From positions 6,005,501 to 6,069,500 of the forward strand of contig NC_083505.1 of NCBI RefSeq assembly GCF_032362555.1: DNA of 64,000 nt. Reading direction: 5' to 3'. Below the pieces are notes generated by a model. It was not told the origin of the DNA. It did no database searches and saw only the letters and a program-made list of their open reading frames with translations. The stretch's first letter is position 1, and every line of letters begins with the position of its first letter. Positions 11,110 through 24,865 of the stretch are shown here, in pieces. Source of the DNA: Amyelois transitella (Eukaryota; Arthropoda; Insecta; Lepidoptera; Pyralidae). The position numbers were made by a program, and so were the translations under genes.

Positions 11110-14100
11110 TTATTTCTTTTTAGCGTTGTTAGGGACAGACACTCTTGTGGAGATGCGTTCGTCGGCACTGATAGAGCGGGACAGAAGGGTGGATGATGTT
11201 CTTCCAGAAGATGAAGTGCCGTTGTTCTGCGCGTCTGGTCTCTCCAGCCCTGTTTATATTAGTTTGAGTTAATTGAGGTGCGTTCATTCTCATAGTTACT
11301 TTACAATCCTAAACTGACTGAATATAATTAAGATTAAAATTTACTTCATTTTTGGTAGATATTTACATTTTTTACATTCTACAAACACCACACAACGTTA
11401 ATTTTTCAGTCATTTTAAGATTGGAATGCGTCACAAAAACTGTTTTTGCGTGTACTGTACGTTAGCAAATGTGCAATACATATTATAACATTTATGTGCA
11501 ATTACTAGATGTTTATCAATTGTATTAAATAGCAAAGCAAATATATTATCATGAAGTAATATAATAATAATAAACATAGGTAAGTAGAAATACTAATTAA
11601 ACGTATATTAAAATTAGCTAGAGTTAAATAAAGGTCTTTCACCACCACGTTATAATATATAATAAAGGATTCTATTTTATATTCAAATGCTCAGTTAATT
11701 TAAATTAATTTTTAGTTTTGTCTCACTATGTCTGTAATAAAAAAATGTCATTGTTCGTAAACCGACATGAAGCATATTTTGATGAAATACGACCTTTATG
11801 ATTTAAAGAGTACAAGTACAAAATATGAAAAATTAATAAGAAAAAAAAATGAGGGTTAAGAAAGAGAAGCAAAATTCTAATAAGTAGTAAAAAATTCTCA
11901 ATATGTACTTGTATCAAGTGGGATCCTTGAACAACCTGAAAAAGTAACACCAAATCTCATTTTTGGATGAAAAACATTGACATCAGATAATTTCAAAGAA
12001 AATAATTAAGTAGTTGAGTTCCTAGCGATTTCTTGCTTTGCTCTTGTAGGGATTTACAAAAATCTTTTCTCTCTAGTTGCTGACAATTCTTTATTTTATT
12101 TAATTGAGTAACGACGAAATCCCTTTGTCTGTTTTTGACGAGTATTTGTGTTGTGAGATCAATAAAAGGTAAAAGCAAATGAAGGATATGACGTAAATCA
12201 GATTGCACTAGCACTTAGTAATTCAATGATCTTGAAACGTAAACTTAACTTTTATCGATAATATTTATATCTAATAGATATCAAGTCCTCATTGCAAAAG
12301 TACTCGTAGAAATCATATCATCAGATTATATTCTAAAAAGGGTCGGTCGCACTTTTTTCATACTTATTACGTCCTCCAACTCGCATATATTCGATAAATG
12401 TCATTTGAATTCATTCTTTAAAACTAAACAATGAAATTTAATAGACAAGATCTTCAGTTAATCATAAACTTCTTTTTTTTTAATTTCTGCGTGAGCAAAG
12501 CTGTAATTTTATAACTGTACTAAAAAACTTACCCAGTCTTTTCCTAGCCAAATAATACAGCTTAGGCTTGAAAATCAGTATGATAAAGATGAGGACTCCT
12601 TGGAGTTGGTTGTAGAGGTCGACGATATCCCACAGCCACTTAGGCTCGCCAGCGACTGTAGACAGAAGTTCGCAAATCCACCCTGCGCCCATCACGACCC
12701 ACAGCTTCCCAGTTAAAAGGTACCTGCATAATCACGTTACAGAAATTAGTATCGCATTGTCGTTTTAAAGATCAATTGCGTAGAAAAAATAATGAGGAAA
12801 TACCTACAATATGAACATATTTAATTTCGCTACTTTAATTTTAATACTGCTCTAAAAATGTAGTAGTTTTTGGTATATTCAAAATTTTTCCTAATCTAAT
12901 AAATGAGAGTTTCAAATAATGCTTACTACATCTTTAGGTGTTTTCTCCCTCGAAATTTGAGTAGGTTAGGCCTCAATCTGCGTTAAATTATCTTACTTAG
13001 CTCTATCGACCCTGAACCGGCGCTTCATTCGTTCTCCCATGGATCCTGCCTGCAGACGGTGGACTTCAGACTTGACGCGCGCGCAATGGCGCGCCGTCAG
13101 CACCCACAGCACGAAGTTGATGCACGTCACGATGCCCATAGGAATCACAAAGAATATGTAATGTGGCCAGTCGTCTTTGTCATTTTGCACTGAAAAAAAT
13201 ATGTTTTATGTAATTTACAATCACAGCGTAGGTGGTTTGACAAAAGACTTTTAAGTAACTTAGGTAATAACAGAAAAGAGTAAGGACGTTAAAATATATC
13301 TTAGTGTCAAAATTAAGAAAAAAATTTAATATTTAAAATGAAAAAATAAACTCCAATATAAGCCAGGGCTTTTTTGTAAACGTACTTGTTCCAAACCAGC
13401 ACCTGGTGATTCCCATATTAGAATCGAGGTATGGTGAAACTGGATACTTGTCGAATAAGAATGTGATCAGTGTTAGGAGAATAGAAGAGCTCCACGCATA
13501 CACCGAGTACCAGATAAAACGTTTCCTCTCAGCATTTGCCTTACGTAATGGACGCACTGACCGAACATTCCTGCAACAAAAATTTAACCATCAACTCAGT
13601 CTCTTATATCAGTAGAATAAAGTAAACATAAATAAATTATTACAAGTTATCCTATTAGGTTAGATCGCTTTAGTTTAATAATACCTAATAATTTCAGTTA
13701 GGTACCTCAAAGCTGTTCATCATGACACAAGATTTTAATTATAAAGAAGTAGTATATAAAAATGTTAATTGGGTAATTAGATGATCAGAAGTAACATGTG
13801 GTTCCCGGCACCAATAAAAAAATAGGACCACTCCATCTCGTATGGAAGTCGTAAAAGGCAACTAAACTAAGGGAACGGCTTATAAACTTGGAATTCTTAT
13901 TTTAGGCAATGGGCTAGAAACCTGTCACTATTTGAATCTCAATTCTGTCATTAATCCAAACAGCTGATCGTGGGCTTTCAGTCTTTTTAAGACTGTTGGC
14001 TCCGTCTACCCCGCAAGGGATACAGACGAGAATATATGTATGTACAGACACACAGTTGTGCGTGGCTCCTTTTAGCAAACTCTGCGTGTGCCAGGATAAA

Positions 14101-17100
14101 TAACATAATATGGTGCTCACTTGTCTCGTTGTTTCTTAGTTCTGTGATCTGTGAGCACCAATAATAAAGGATACACTGCCAACTCTCACCTATAGGTAAA
14201 GTCTGAGCAATCATGAATCAAATCATGTTAACATTAAAGTTCAACGATGCTTAATATGTCAGTAATGGAGTATACTCATAGTTAGAATTAAGACTATAAA
14301 AAGCACTGATTTCGTGCACCACTCCTACTGAATGATTGTGTAGTGTAATCGCAATATTGTAAACAATCACATGCACGTATAAACAAGCTCTACATGTGCT
14401 AACCTACTTACTAATAAAACAGAAAATAAAAAAAAGAATATGATGTACACCCAAAGAAATCTATACTTCTGTAAACATAACGCATAAGTATACAAAAGCA
14501 GACAATGTTGCTTATTGATTTCTGAAACTTGAGATGCGCATATATTTTTTTAAATGTATATATATATTATTCGGCAAATTTAATATATCAGGGCATTGGT
14601 GTATCCGTACAATACAATCTCCCTAACCAAAAACATAGAATAGAAAAATATAAAAAGGTCAAATTATATGCGAATGAATTCTCGAATTTTATTCCGCCGG
14701 GACATATTGTAGTTTAATTAGTTAGCACCACACCTACTGACACAAAAGTGACTTTATTACTGCCATCTTGTCGGTTTTCATTAGGCGATACGATGACGGC
14801 CATGTCCGACCTTTACACACGAACGTCCATTTGCACCCTAAATTACTTGTATAATTAAAATGATTTCACTTTTTACCATTATTAAGTCTGATAAGCGAGT
14901 AATAAATACTGATTAATGAAAAATGTCACTTGAACATTGAACAAAAATAGTTCTAGATACTTACTTTTTACAGACATACAACAAAAAATTAAGTGAATAA
15001 ATGGAAACGTATATATGTATATGTATACGTATATATATAGAATGAAGTGGAAACCTGTGTAGGTTATTGTTTCGTGTGCTTATTCATATATGTTTTCTAT
15101 GTTCATGAATTTGTAAAGAAAAAGCTAATGTAAAAAATCCGGTACTTATTTATAACCGCTCCATATAGGAGCGGTTATAAATAAGTTATGGGAAATCCCA
15201 TGGACGTCGTAAAAGGCGGCTAAGGGATGGGATTATGAACTTGAGATTTCTCTTGTGGGCGATGTAGCCCATCGCAATCTGTCACAATTCCATCATGAAG
15301 CCATACAGCTGAACGTGGCCTTTCGGTCTTTTCGAAACTCTTGGCTCTGTTTACCCCGCAAAAGATAGAGGCGTGACTATACGTTGTATGTGATAAAAAT
15401 AATCAGTCAGTCAGCCATACGAGAATAACAAAAAATTATCAGTTTTAATAAAATGTTAAGAGAAAATTTTCATTTCTTACTGTAGTAACGAACTTTCAAA
15501 ACTTTTCAAAGACTCAAGCTCCCAATTGGCTTACATAAACAATGTATCACTTAGCCAAGGACACTATTTGGGAAAAAGTTATTTTGTTGTTTGTGCGGGG
15601 GTGACCGAAAATCCTACTTCCCTCAGTACACACCCTCAACCTTGATTAAGCTATACCGTCAACTAACGACAATGTACCTACCCATTATGTGCTTTTAGTA
15701 TGTCAGCATTAGCCGTATTTATAAAAGTCTATTATATAAATGTGTAAGTTTGTCGAATTCAAGTTGATTAGTATGGCTAGTTACTTAATATATGTAGGTA
15801 CATTTAAATACAAAAACCTTAAACAGGCCGCGAGCATTTTCAAATTTGACGAATATTTACAAATAAGGCTTACTTAGTTACTGTATTTAGAAGATCTCTG
15901 AAGCTTTTGGGCTCTCTGTTCTACACGTTACGTGATGGTGAGAGGTAAGATCGCAAAAACACCTGCATATTGCTTAAACTGATTGATCATAATAAAAACA
16001 GACTCTCCCATTTCTGGATCTTGGCTATAAGGCAGACCCAGGCTATTCTCCCATGGGACTCAATTTTATAGAGTCATAAGCTATCTGACATTATACCGTA
16101 TTAACAGCAGAAACTATAAAACGGGACTGCAATTTGGCATGTTATTTTCTTTGACGCGTATATGGGAGCATTAATAGATCGAAAAATTAACGTCAATTTT
16201 CGTTTCGCGCGAGCAGTACTTCAGCGATAAGCTAGTATTAAATATATATAAAGAAAAAGTGATTATAATATCTGAATAGTATGATTAGACATATTTATTG
16301 CAAGTAGGAAAGTATAATTTGAAATAACGCATCTTGTTAAAAAATCAAAGAAAAAATTCTTTATTAATATATAGATACATATTTCTAATTGTTCACGTTA
16401 CTATATGAACAAAATCCATAAATAGCTGACAGTGACTAACACTTACGCTAATATAATACACGCAAACGCCAATAGACAAACATCTGGGGTGCAGTAGAAC
16501 ATGTGCAATAGTAAGGTTTCCACGTATTTTGTAACCTTTCTTGAATAAGAAAATTTCTGCTTTTAGTTTGAAGTATTGGCCTAACGGACACAGAGCCACA
16601 GTCCGCTGAGTCCAGAAGTTGAATGAAATGTGCAGGTTTTCTTATGGCCGTAAAAAGTACTGACATAAAACTTATTGTTCGTCCATTCGCGGTATTAGTT
16701 TAAGCGCAATTAAGTACTTAGACATTTTTGGTACTATTTCAGATATTTTAGCTATAGAAAAACTGAAAGAATATAAGTTCAATATTTCTATCTACTGTTA
16801 AGTTGTAATGTAAAGGCTTTTTAATTAATATAATTCAAATGACATAACATTCACCTATAAGTATAATTACATTATACAATGAAGCATAGAAATGGAAGTC
16901 GCTAGTTTATCTTTTAAATAGATAATGTAAGTATGAAATTAGATGAACATCTGTAATCGTCGTATTTTTTTCTAAAGGCCCGCTGAGTTTGTACTCCGCC
17001 TAATGTAAACAATTGCGTCTAATAAGATCATGAACGAAGCAGACGCGCTGTTATGTTAACAGCAACGTTACTCTGAAATCAAATTTATCTTAATATTCAT

Positions 17101-20100
17101 TATCCCAACACATGTTTTCGATCGTAACTTAAATCAGGAATATATCCAACCATCCTTAATACGTTAAGAGCTTATATATACCAGAAATTTAATAATAAAA
17201 AAAGATATTATAGCTTTCATAGTAAATGATTTTCGTGTGATATTATTACTAGCAATCTTCTGCGAAAATCCCAAAAGGATTTCTGAACAAAATTATCTCA
17301 TTCCTTAATTTAAAGTCACACTATTATATAGTATTTCTTTGAATTTTTTTATATTTTTAGAAATTAATTAGAAAAGAAAGGCCACAGGCAATAAAAGCTA
17401 GAGCTTCAGTAAAAGCTTATGGATTTAGCTTTTTGATACATTTTTTTTCTTTTTTATTTTAATAATCTAATTAAATATTTATCGATGACTAATATCGATG
17501 AAAATTTATGAAAACAAACTCACCCAAATGTCCACCAGATGTCGAAACACATCACATTGAGCCAGGCGAAGGCAGCCACGAAGCCGAAGTAGATTCCGTA
17601 TGCTGTGTAAACAACAAATACTTGATAATTGCTCACAGTTTTACATTATTATAATTTATAAAGCACCATTTGTTCTTCTGGTTTTAGGTATACTTATACC
17701 AAACCTAACATACGTAGGTAATAAAAATGAATACCTAGGTAATTAAGTATTTTCCCGATAAAAGACTTGATAATAATTTGTTGGAAGAATCCTTGATGTT
17801 AGAACAAAGTTGCTCATAGGATGCGAACCTATGAAGTAGGATTTTTAATTAAGCAAATAAATTTCAAAAATTAACTTTACATGCTCTTTACGATTTGAAT
17901 CAGTTATATTTTGTAGGTGCTTTAGCCCCCTACAGCTACATCCACAGGAAGAGATATATCTATGTAACTACTGATAAAGACATGATAATATAAGTAAATG
18001 TGTGTGTGTCCAAATTATACATAATACGTACAATACTTCTACAAATGACCGATTATGGCGGATAAATCAACACGACCGCCGGTTATGGCTTATCCTAACA
18101 GTGCTTAAGTGGACGCGATCAATAAAATATTTTATGGCACATACATATGTATGTACGATATTTGTTTAAGAGCCGAATGTTTTAATGGAATCGGTTAGGA
18201 ACCCAGAACTAAGTCTATTCTTAAATGTAGTACACGATTGGACATATTCTCTTCTGATGCTTGTTTTAAGCTATCCTCTTGGCATTATTCACGTTTGCGT
18301 CACTCACGCACACGCACTCACTTAAGTGCAGCCCGAGGTGTTTCTGTGACCACAATCCTGAATGTCATGTTGTTACGCGATCTATATAGGGGAACCTTCC
18401 CGAGCTTGGATTTTTACACTAAGTGAAAGAGCTTAGTCGGGCCCAACGATATCCATATAAAAGGTTGGTTTTTAAAAGACTAATTTACATCGATTTAGTT
18501 CTTCAGTACTAAAAACCACAAAACACTTACCAAGTAAGGTGCATGTACCGTTGTCAGGAATGTAGGCGTACTGTACTCTCGCGAGACAGCCGAAAGCAAG
18601 CAGCATGGTGCATAAGTGACATATCAGGGTGCGTCCGTGCTGATTCCTCAACTCTGGTAGGGCGCAATACACTACAAGCGTAAGGGCAAGACACACACTC
18701 GATATCGTCATCAACTGCAACATAAAGATTCCAATTAATTACGCTTTCTTGTACCTGCTTGATTGAATTTGCAACGAAACAATTGATAGTTGGTTTCGAG
18801 TAAAAAAAATAATCAAGTAGGTTTTCTTGTTTTAGGCTGCTTGTAGACGTTTACTTGTTAGTTGTTCTATTTGTAAATGAAAAATTGGATTTGACGATTT
18901 TTAGTGTTAAAATCACTACAAATTATATATAATTTCGGTAAAGTTTTGCAGGGATTTGGTTCTTGTTTGAAATGTTGGAAAGTGGGTTTTCTGAGGATAA
19001 TCTATAAATAATAAAAATGTCTGTTTCGCGAATAGGTGACCCTTTATTGTAAGTACATTATGTTATGTGTTGAAATTTTTTTATTGTATTGAGTTGCGTT
19101 TAACCATTTTATGGAACCATTATTACCTATGTGTTTTGCAAACATATTATAAATTGGGAGTAATTAATATTTAGTTACTATGATTGCAAACCAACATCGC
19201 TATTTGTAAGTATACTAAGATTCTACTTATATGTAGCATCTATATGAGGATGACCTCGGATTCCATGGGTAAATAAATTCTACGCTGTTAGCTACATCAT
19301 GTACCGTATATATATATTTGTTAGAAATATTTGATGAAAATGACGAATGGTTGTTGAATGAGTGGCTGATGATGAGTGAAAAATATACATCAAAGTGTTG
19401 CCAGTAAAATGAATGACTATGACGAACTAGCCATTAGTTCCGTGCAAATACAATACAAATATTAAGAAGTTTAAGAGTAGATTCTATTAAGATGATTTTT
19501 ATTTAATTTGTCTTGCCTCCTTGCACTAATTCCGTAAAATTATACGCCAGATTCTTTTAAAATATAAAAATATCTTTCCGCTATTCATTATACCGAACAT
19601 TATATAAATGTTTAAAATAGTTAGGTACCCTTAACTTGTAGTACATTAGTCCTCATAAAATAGATAGATAATATTTAGATTAGGTACCTTTAGGTACCTA
19701 CTCACAAAGTATGCTATGTAACTGATCTATTAATCAAAATTTTGTAGATGAAGATTGTAGTTAGAACAACAAGTCATCGACGAAAATAACACACTGGCTC
19801 ATCCAAATTTTATTTCCGGATACAAGAAGAATTATTATTTGATGAAACAAATAATTTAATTGTTATAAGAGCAAAGAAATTTCCTAAAGTTATTGGTTGT
19901 TAAAAGTTAAAAGAAGTTCTAATTAAATAAAGAATTTATTGGTTAAAAGAAGTCGTTTAGGGTTTTTAAGAGGTTTTGGAAAAGTATTGGTTTTAGAGCC
20001 AAATGGCATAAACGCTGATTAAATGGACAAAAAAACTGATTATGGTTATAAATAACCATAGTTCAGTTAATAAAAAGTATTAAATTCCTGTGCTTATGGC

Positions 20101-23100
20101 GAAATAAGGAAGTAGTAGATATCAACTAATGGATTTTCGAGTCACTTTCTGTGGTAACCACTATTCATTCACTTAGCTACTTTTTGTTTTAAACACGCTG
20201 TTTATTGTTGTGTTGTCTTTAATAAAAGAAGTAATTCATAAGCTTTGAAATCACTTTATGAAAACTGTGAACTACACTGGTGATTGAGGAGAGTTGGATA
20301 GTTATGACAAATATCTCTTATAGGTACTTATATAAAATTTTCGTGCCACAATATTCGTTCCGGTACTCCTCTGAAACAGTTGACCGATTCTCATGAAATG
20401 TAAGCATATTGAGTAGTCTGAGAATCGGCCAACATCTATTTTTAATACCCCTTAGTGATAAGGGTTGTCCACCCTTAACATTTTTTAACTAGAAATTACT
20501 TAAAAATTATTTATAAGGCAAAACAACGTTTGCCAGGACAGCTAGTATTAATATAAATTCAATCGCCGCGATAATGAGCGCGCCTCGATGTTGATTTAAT
20601 TATTAACTACATATATAAATGTTACATAAATTTATTTTCTGATTATAAAATAACTTAAAGTATTGTATAAAAATATCATGAGTTTCCTATTGAGCAATTA
20701 CAGATAGAGTAAGAACTTATCTTTTCCTGTTACATTACGAGTCGAGTTTACACGACTGCTTCACTCACATCACATAGGTAGAATATTATAATTCAATACT
20801 TTTTTAATTAAAGCAAAATACTCACTACAAAAGATAGTTTATAATTCTTGTCTTCAAGCGGTTCGTAACACGTGACCCCACTGACCAAGACATCAGCATT
20901 GCAGTGACGAAAGTCGAAGGTTTCCAAACAGTAGTTCACAGTGACGCCTAGAGCCCATTTCAGATTACCTTCCATGGTCAGCTCGTGGTGATCTGCCCTC
21001 GATGAAATATTGAGAGCCATTCGACTTTGTGGACAATCCAAGGATGAACGGATGCCGTATGTATCTAAAACATTACATTTTTTTTTTAATGTTCATACGC
21101 CAGTACATTTACACGGAATTTGAAGTTCGTAGGTCAAAAAACGTCATCTAACAATGTACTTCCCCAGTTAAATTTTAAAACATTTGCCTTTGAAATACAT
21201 GTTCGCATTATAAGAGGCCAGCACTATTGGACATAAAAAGGTAGGTACACTCAACTGCATATCAAGTTATCCTGCATGTCGCGGTAATAGAGGCGAATTT
21301 GCAATGACTATGGGTAGGTTGAAATCCTACTGTTACGTACGTTTTTGAAATCTTCATTTTGACACAGTTTATCTTATCAAACGACTGAGAAAGGAAATCC
21401 TTATATCCAACCTTCAACTTGGAAATAACAAACTTTAAAAAGTTATGTTCGAACAGAATATTTCTGGGGAAGACTAGAATTAGAATCCAAGTAAATGTAG
21501 ATCAGATATTGATTTCGATTTTATCATGGTTACTTTTACATCCAGTTGGGTGATATACAGGTTTCTTCACTATGTTTTTCCTAACCTAGGTCAAAAAGTG
21601 GTATTACAGTTTTAACAATTACTTTTTAGTGTGACAGTGTGGCATGTCAATGCACAAAAATATATTTTTATATTTATTATTATATCAATTGCGGATATAG
21701 TAACATTTGAACCTTATTTTACCTATTTTAATAACAAAAACATTTATTTTATAGTAATGTTCAAAGAAATAAAACAAATTCAACAATTGTTTTCTACGTA
21801 AGTATAGGTAAATAAATAACAGTTACCCAACTTAAATTTACGGCTAAACACTCAAACATATTTAAAGTAATCTCTTCTTTTACAATTAGTGCGAGTGAAC
21901 TTAGTAAAAAAATGGTACACTATTTCGTGTTTATTTAGCGTTGCAATTTATTATGAATCAGCACTAAATGCTCTTCTGAATCATTATTTGACTAAATAGA
22001 TTAGATATCTCTTTATCTATAAATTGGTTTTGTTTCAAGATTAATGCAAATATAAAAATACATGAACAAATAGTAAAAATGTGAAATTTCTATTTAGATG
22101 ACAAGCTGTTACTCCATTTCTCCTTACGGATTATTATATTTATGGCCTGCCTTATAAATACGCATACCTACTACTACTAAGAATCAGTATCCTACTGTTT
22201 GAAGTAATACTAACTTTTGCTGTTGATATAAACAGAAAGCCAGTATAAAGGTATCAAAAGAATAAACTTACCTAATTTTGAAAGGTTTTTTAATGGTGGT
22301 AAAAATGGTGACAAATCGAACAAAGCAGACTCATCAGTATTTGGGACACATCGACTTCTGAATCCGCACGACCAGGGCTTAAAATGCTGTCCTACGGGAC
22401 AGCATTTTCTTAGACAAAAAGCATCATAATTTGAACAATTCTTTGTACAGACTCGGGCAATCATTTGCTTGTCTGGATCATGTATGTCCCTGTCTATACA
22501 CCATTCATTATGAAAACTGGAACTGTTGCTTGCACCATATCTACTCTCAATATTTAACATACTGCCATCTAATCTAAACATAAACTTTTCATTGGTTAAT
22601 TCTACTGCATATTCCGACAATTTACAGTGTAATCCCAATTCAATCTCATAAATATAATTACTATTTTTACTGTTCTCAATTTGTGTTGCAATCCACTCTT
22701 CGTCATCATTTTCCAAATTTTTTCTACACAAATGGTATTCGATGTCATAGTTTTGGCCCTTGGGACAACATTTTCGAATTTTAACTAAGGATATTTTTGC
22801 GTCTCTTACTTCAGTTTCAGTCTGTTCTTTAATGCACTGCAGGGCAACAATTTTAGGGATTATATGTTTTTGCTCTTCGTTAGAAATGTTTGCCACAAGT
22901 CTATCATAACATATACTATTTTCTTTCATTGTGTCGACATCTTTAATTGTTGGTATAGGTAACAATTGTAAATCGCAATCCTGGGGCATTCCATATTTAA
23001 CCTCAATATCTTCATCCAAAATTAAGGGGAAGTGTCGGTTTGAAATATTATACGTCGCTTCGACATCACTCTCTAAACACTTGAAATTTACTTCCTTGGT

Positions 23101-23226
23101 ATCGTTATTCACAACAACAACTTTAATAAGATTTAACTTTTTCGGGCAACACTTTTGAAAAGTTGTTGTCTCAGCATTCAAAGCTTTTGCGCCAAATAAA
23201 ATAAAACAGGAAATTAACAGCCACAT
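11110..23226 (-). CDS. Methuselah-like G-protein-coupled receptor, eight exons
   Basis: Exons in reading order: 23226-22272, 21064-20826, 18714-18531, 17602-17524, 13570-13386, 13189-12997, 12723-12533, 11249-11110. Phases agree throughout and give 721 residues plus TAA. The chosen ATG at 23226 begins a signal peptide (MWLLISCFILFGAKALNA); an in-frame ATG at 23289 would place 21 residues before it. The ectodomain, about 398 residues, is cysteine-rich with three CCP motifs at residues 26-28, 153-155 and 275-277 and several N-glycosylation sites. The seven helices follow, with family hallmarks such as AAFAWLNVMCFDIWWTF (helix 3), HYIFFVIPMGIVTCINF (helix 5) and LYNQLQGVLIFIILI (helix 7). The C-terminal tail is short and serine-rich. 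The domain plan is that of insect Methuselah/Mth-like receptors. The CCP-type ectodomain recalls Mth-like 1, but that subfamily call is inference. Confidence 0.92.
13796..14044 (+). mobile_element. SINE family 1, diverged copy
   Basis: Begins GTGGTTCCCGGCACCAATA and ends in ATATGTATGTA. It lacks about ten bases around the ATGGATGTCG block and carries many substitutions. It lies in receptor intron 4. Confidence 0.75.
15144..15186. repeat. Perfect 19-bp hairpin abutting a SINE
   Basis: Bases 15144-15162 (ACTTATTTATAACCGCTCC) and 15168-15186 are exact reverse complements with a five-base loop. The right arm ends where the diverged SINE at 15187 begins, so the hairpin may have formed at a SINE border. 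Confidence 0.85.
15187..15395 (+). mobile_element. SINE family 1, old headless copy
   Basis: Recognisable blocks are CCCATGGACGTCGTAAAAGG, GCTGAACGTGGCCTTTCGGT and GGCTCTGTTTACCCCGCAA. The head is absent and the body is strongly diverged. Confidence 0.68.
18715..20825 (-). other. Receptor intron 2 with a Helitron-like end
   Basis: The intron separates the end of the ectodomain from helix 1. Apart from the Helitron-like block at 20341-20545 it is plain AT-rich sequence. Confidence 0.65.
20341..20545 (+). mobile_element. Helitron-like non-autonomous element, 3' part
   Basis: The block ends with a short hairpin, GGCAAA at 20517-20522 and TTTGCC at 20529-20534, then seven bases and CTAG (20542-20545) followed by T. 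A hairpin close to a terminal CTRR, inserted before T, is the standard Helitron 3' end. The preceding text also matches a common lepidopteran repeat as I recall it. The 5' end is not clear and no protein is encoded. Confidence 0.6.
21065..22271 (-). other. Receptor intron 1
   Basis: AT-rich and non-coding. The donor is at 22271-22270 and the acceptor at 21066-21065. I see no repeat or RNA gene in it. Confidence 0.65.
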
Positions 23227-23480
23227 GGTATTTCTAAATCGTTTGGCGTTCCCGCCCACGAATATTGTAATATTATATGGAATACTCATAACAGGTGGGG
23301 GATGTCGATCGCACTGTTCATTGTTTATATTGAGTCTGTTTTGCTGCGTGCGTTACCGCGAGCCGGCGGGCGAGTGAGGCCGGCTGAACACTGCACTGAC
23401 CGAACCGTTTTCGGCCAACTGAATGATCTCTGTTGCGATTTGGAGGCTGTTACGCCCTTGAAATTAACCAGTCAACCCCC
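23227..23480 (-). promoter_or_regulatory. Probable 5' region of the receptor gene
   Basis: A locally GC-rich stretch, most marked at 23340-23420, lies directly upstream of the receptor start codon in otherwise AT-rich DNA. It probably contains 5' UTR and core promoter. No single motif fixes a transcription start. Confidence 0.35.
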
Positions 23481-24026
23481 CGCACCTCAACACGTATACT
23501 TGTATCCGGAAGCTTGTTTCTTCAGATATTCTATCACTTCACATTTAGTATATACCTATATCATTCAAACACCTTTTCTAAAGTAGGTACAATTATCATA
23601 AGATTTTGAATTTTTTTAGTCTGATGAGCAAATCATATATAAATTTAAATAACCACACGTGGTCTACGGCGTCGTAGCGTTTGCGTCAAACTAAATTTTA
23701 TTAACAAAGGCTACGATTCAAGTTTCTTATCAGATAGATACAGATAAATATTGAGGTGACAGATTGATTTCTTACAACTGAACACATTGATATCCAAGTA
23801 AATATTATCAGTAAGAAAAATATGGCAAGCAGTCTATATTTACCCTTTTATACCTACATACAGCAATGGGCCTCAGAGATATATAAATTCATATAGAAAT
23901 TCATTTTCATCGACCAACTAAATGATGAGAATAAAAATACAAAATCACTCAAAAGCTGACTTTTTCAAAAAAATTATACTCAAGTATTTTGATTAGAAAT
24001 CTGAGAAAAGAAAATATTTGGAAATA

Positions 24027-24125
24027 TTTGATTTGAACTTAAATCAAAATTCAGTACACTTTGATTTGAACTTAAATCAAAATTCAGTACACTTTGATTT
24101 GAACTTTAATCAAAATTCAGTACAC
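24027..24125. repeat. Three tandem copies of a 33-bp repeat
   Basis: Copies are 24027-24059, 24060-24092 and 24093-24125. The first two are identical and the third differs by one base. Each unit contains the inverted repeat TTTGATTT ... AAATCAAA around GAACTT, so each can fold. Confidence 0.93.
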
Positions 24126-24270
24126 TCTGTACATAAATCTTTTTAAAATTGGCAATCCATAAAATATATATATATATATTTTTCTTTTTTCAATATTAAA
24201 TCTCATAAATATATAAATCTGAACAATGTATTCTCTCGTCCACCCACATTCTATTCTAAGTTTAATTTAA

Positions 24271-24450
24271 TATTTTGAAGTTGACGTTGTTGAAGAAAAT
24301 GCTGCAGTGCAGTTTGTTACCGCTTCTTCTGCCTTGGAAGCGGCAGTAAACTTAGTTTTTTGTTAAACCATACGTTTTGACAATTATTAAGCGATATATA
24401 GTATCCTATAGTAATGAATAAAATTTTTGATTTTGAATTTGAAATTTAAC
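24271..24450 (+). mobile_element. Probable LINE or SINE 3' tail fragment
   Basis: It includes GCAGTTTGTTACCGCTTCTT and ends in an A/T-rich tail with GAATAAAATTTTTGATTTTG. I recall similar text as a frequent repeat end in moth genomes. No coding part is present, and the family is not certain. Confidence 0.45.
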
Positions 24451-24725
24451 TGATGCTAAGAAAAATCTTAACAAACAGCAACAATCGGAACAAAAATCAG
24501 CTACTCGTAAAAAAATGATATCACTACAAAATGCAATTATGTTTCTGGTCAATTATATTCATTGTCATGAAATCCAAAGCGATTCGACTGGTCTAGGTAT
24601 GATTGGGGAAATGTCGACGGTTAGCCTAAGTTTGACAGCACGAATGCAATAGACCGATCAGTGAAGGCTGCTCTTTACAGTACCTACTCTTCGCCAGTGC
24701 ATTGGAAACATTTGTTCATATACTT

Positions 24726-24806
24726 AGGATTTCTCTTTTAGACGATGTGCTTAGGAACCTGTCACTATTTGAATCTCAATTCTAGTATTAAGCCAAGCGG
24801 CTGAGC
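24726..24806 (+). mobile_element. SINE family 1, internal fragment
   Basis: Matches only the middle of the element (GAACCTGTCACTATTTGAAT and AAGCCAAGCGGCTGAGCG). It lies about 60 bp before a full-length copy in the same orientation. Confidence 0.65.
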
Positions 24807-24865
24807 GTTCATTTTTTATTAGGTAATTACTACATACTGTGACATAATGTCGTAATATAGAGTAA

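Larger units (their letters stand above)
13571..17523 (-). other. Receptor intron 4 with repeats
   Basis: A 4-kb intron between the helix 3 and helix 4 exons. It holds two SINE copies and a perfect hairpin, listed separately. No further gene is supported inside it. Confidence 0.7.

Noticed and set aside
24027-24125. Regular direct repeats as a CRISPR-like array
   Set aside because: The copies are adjacent without spacers and the genome is eukaryotic.
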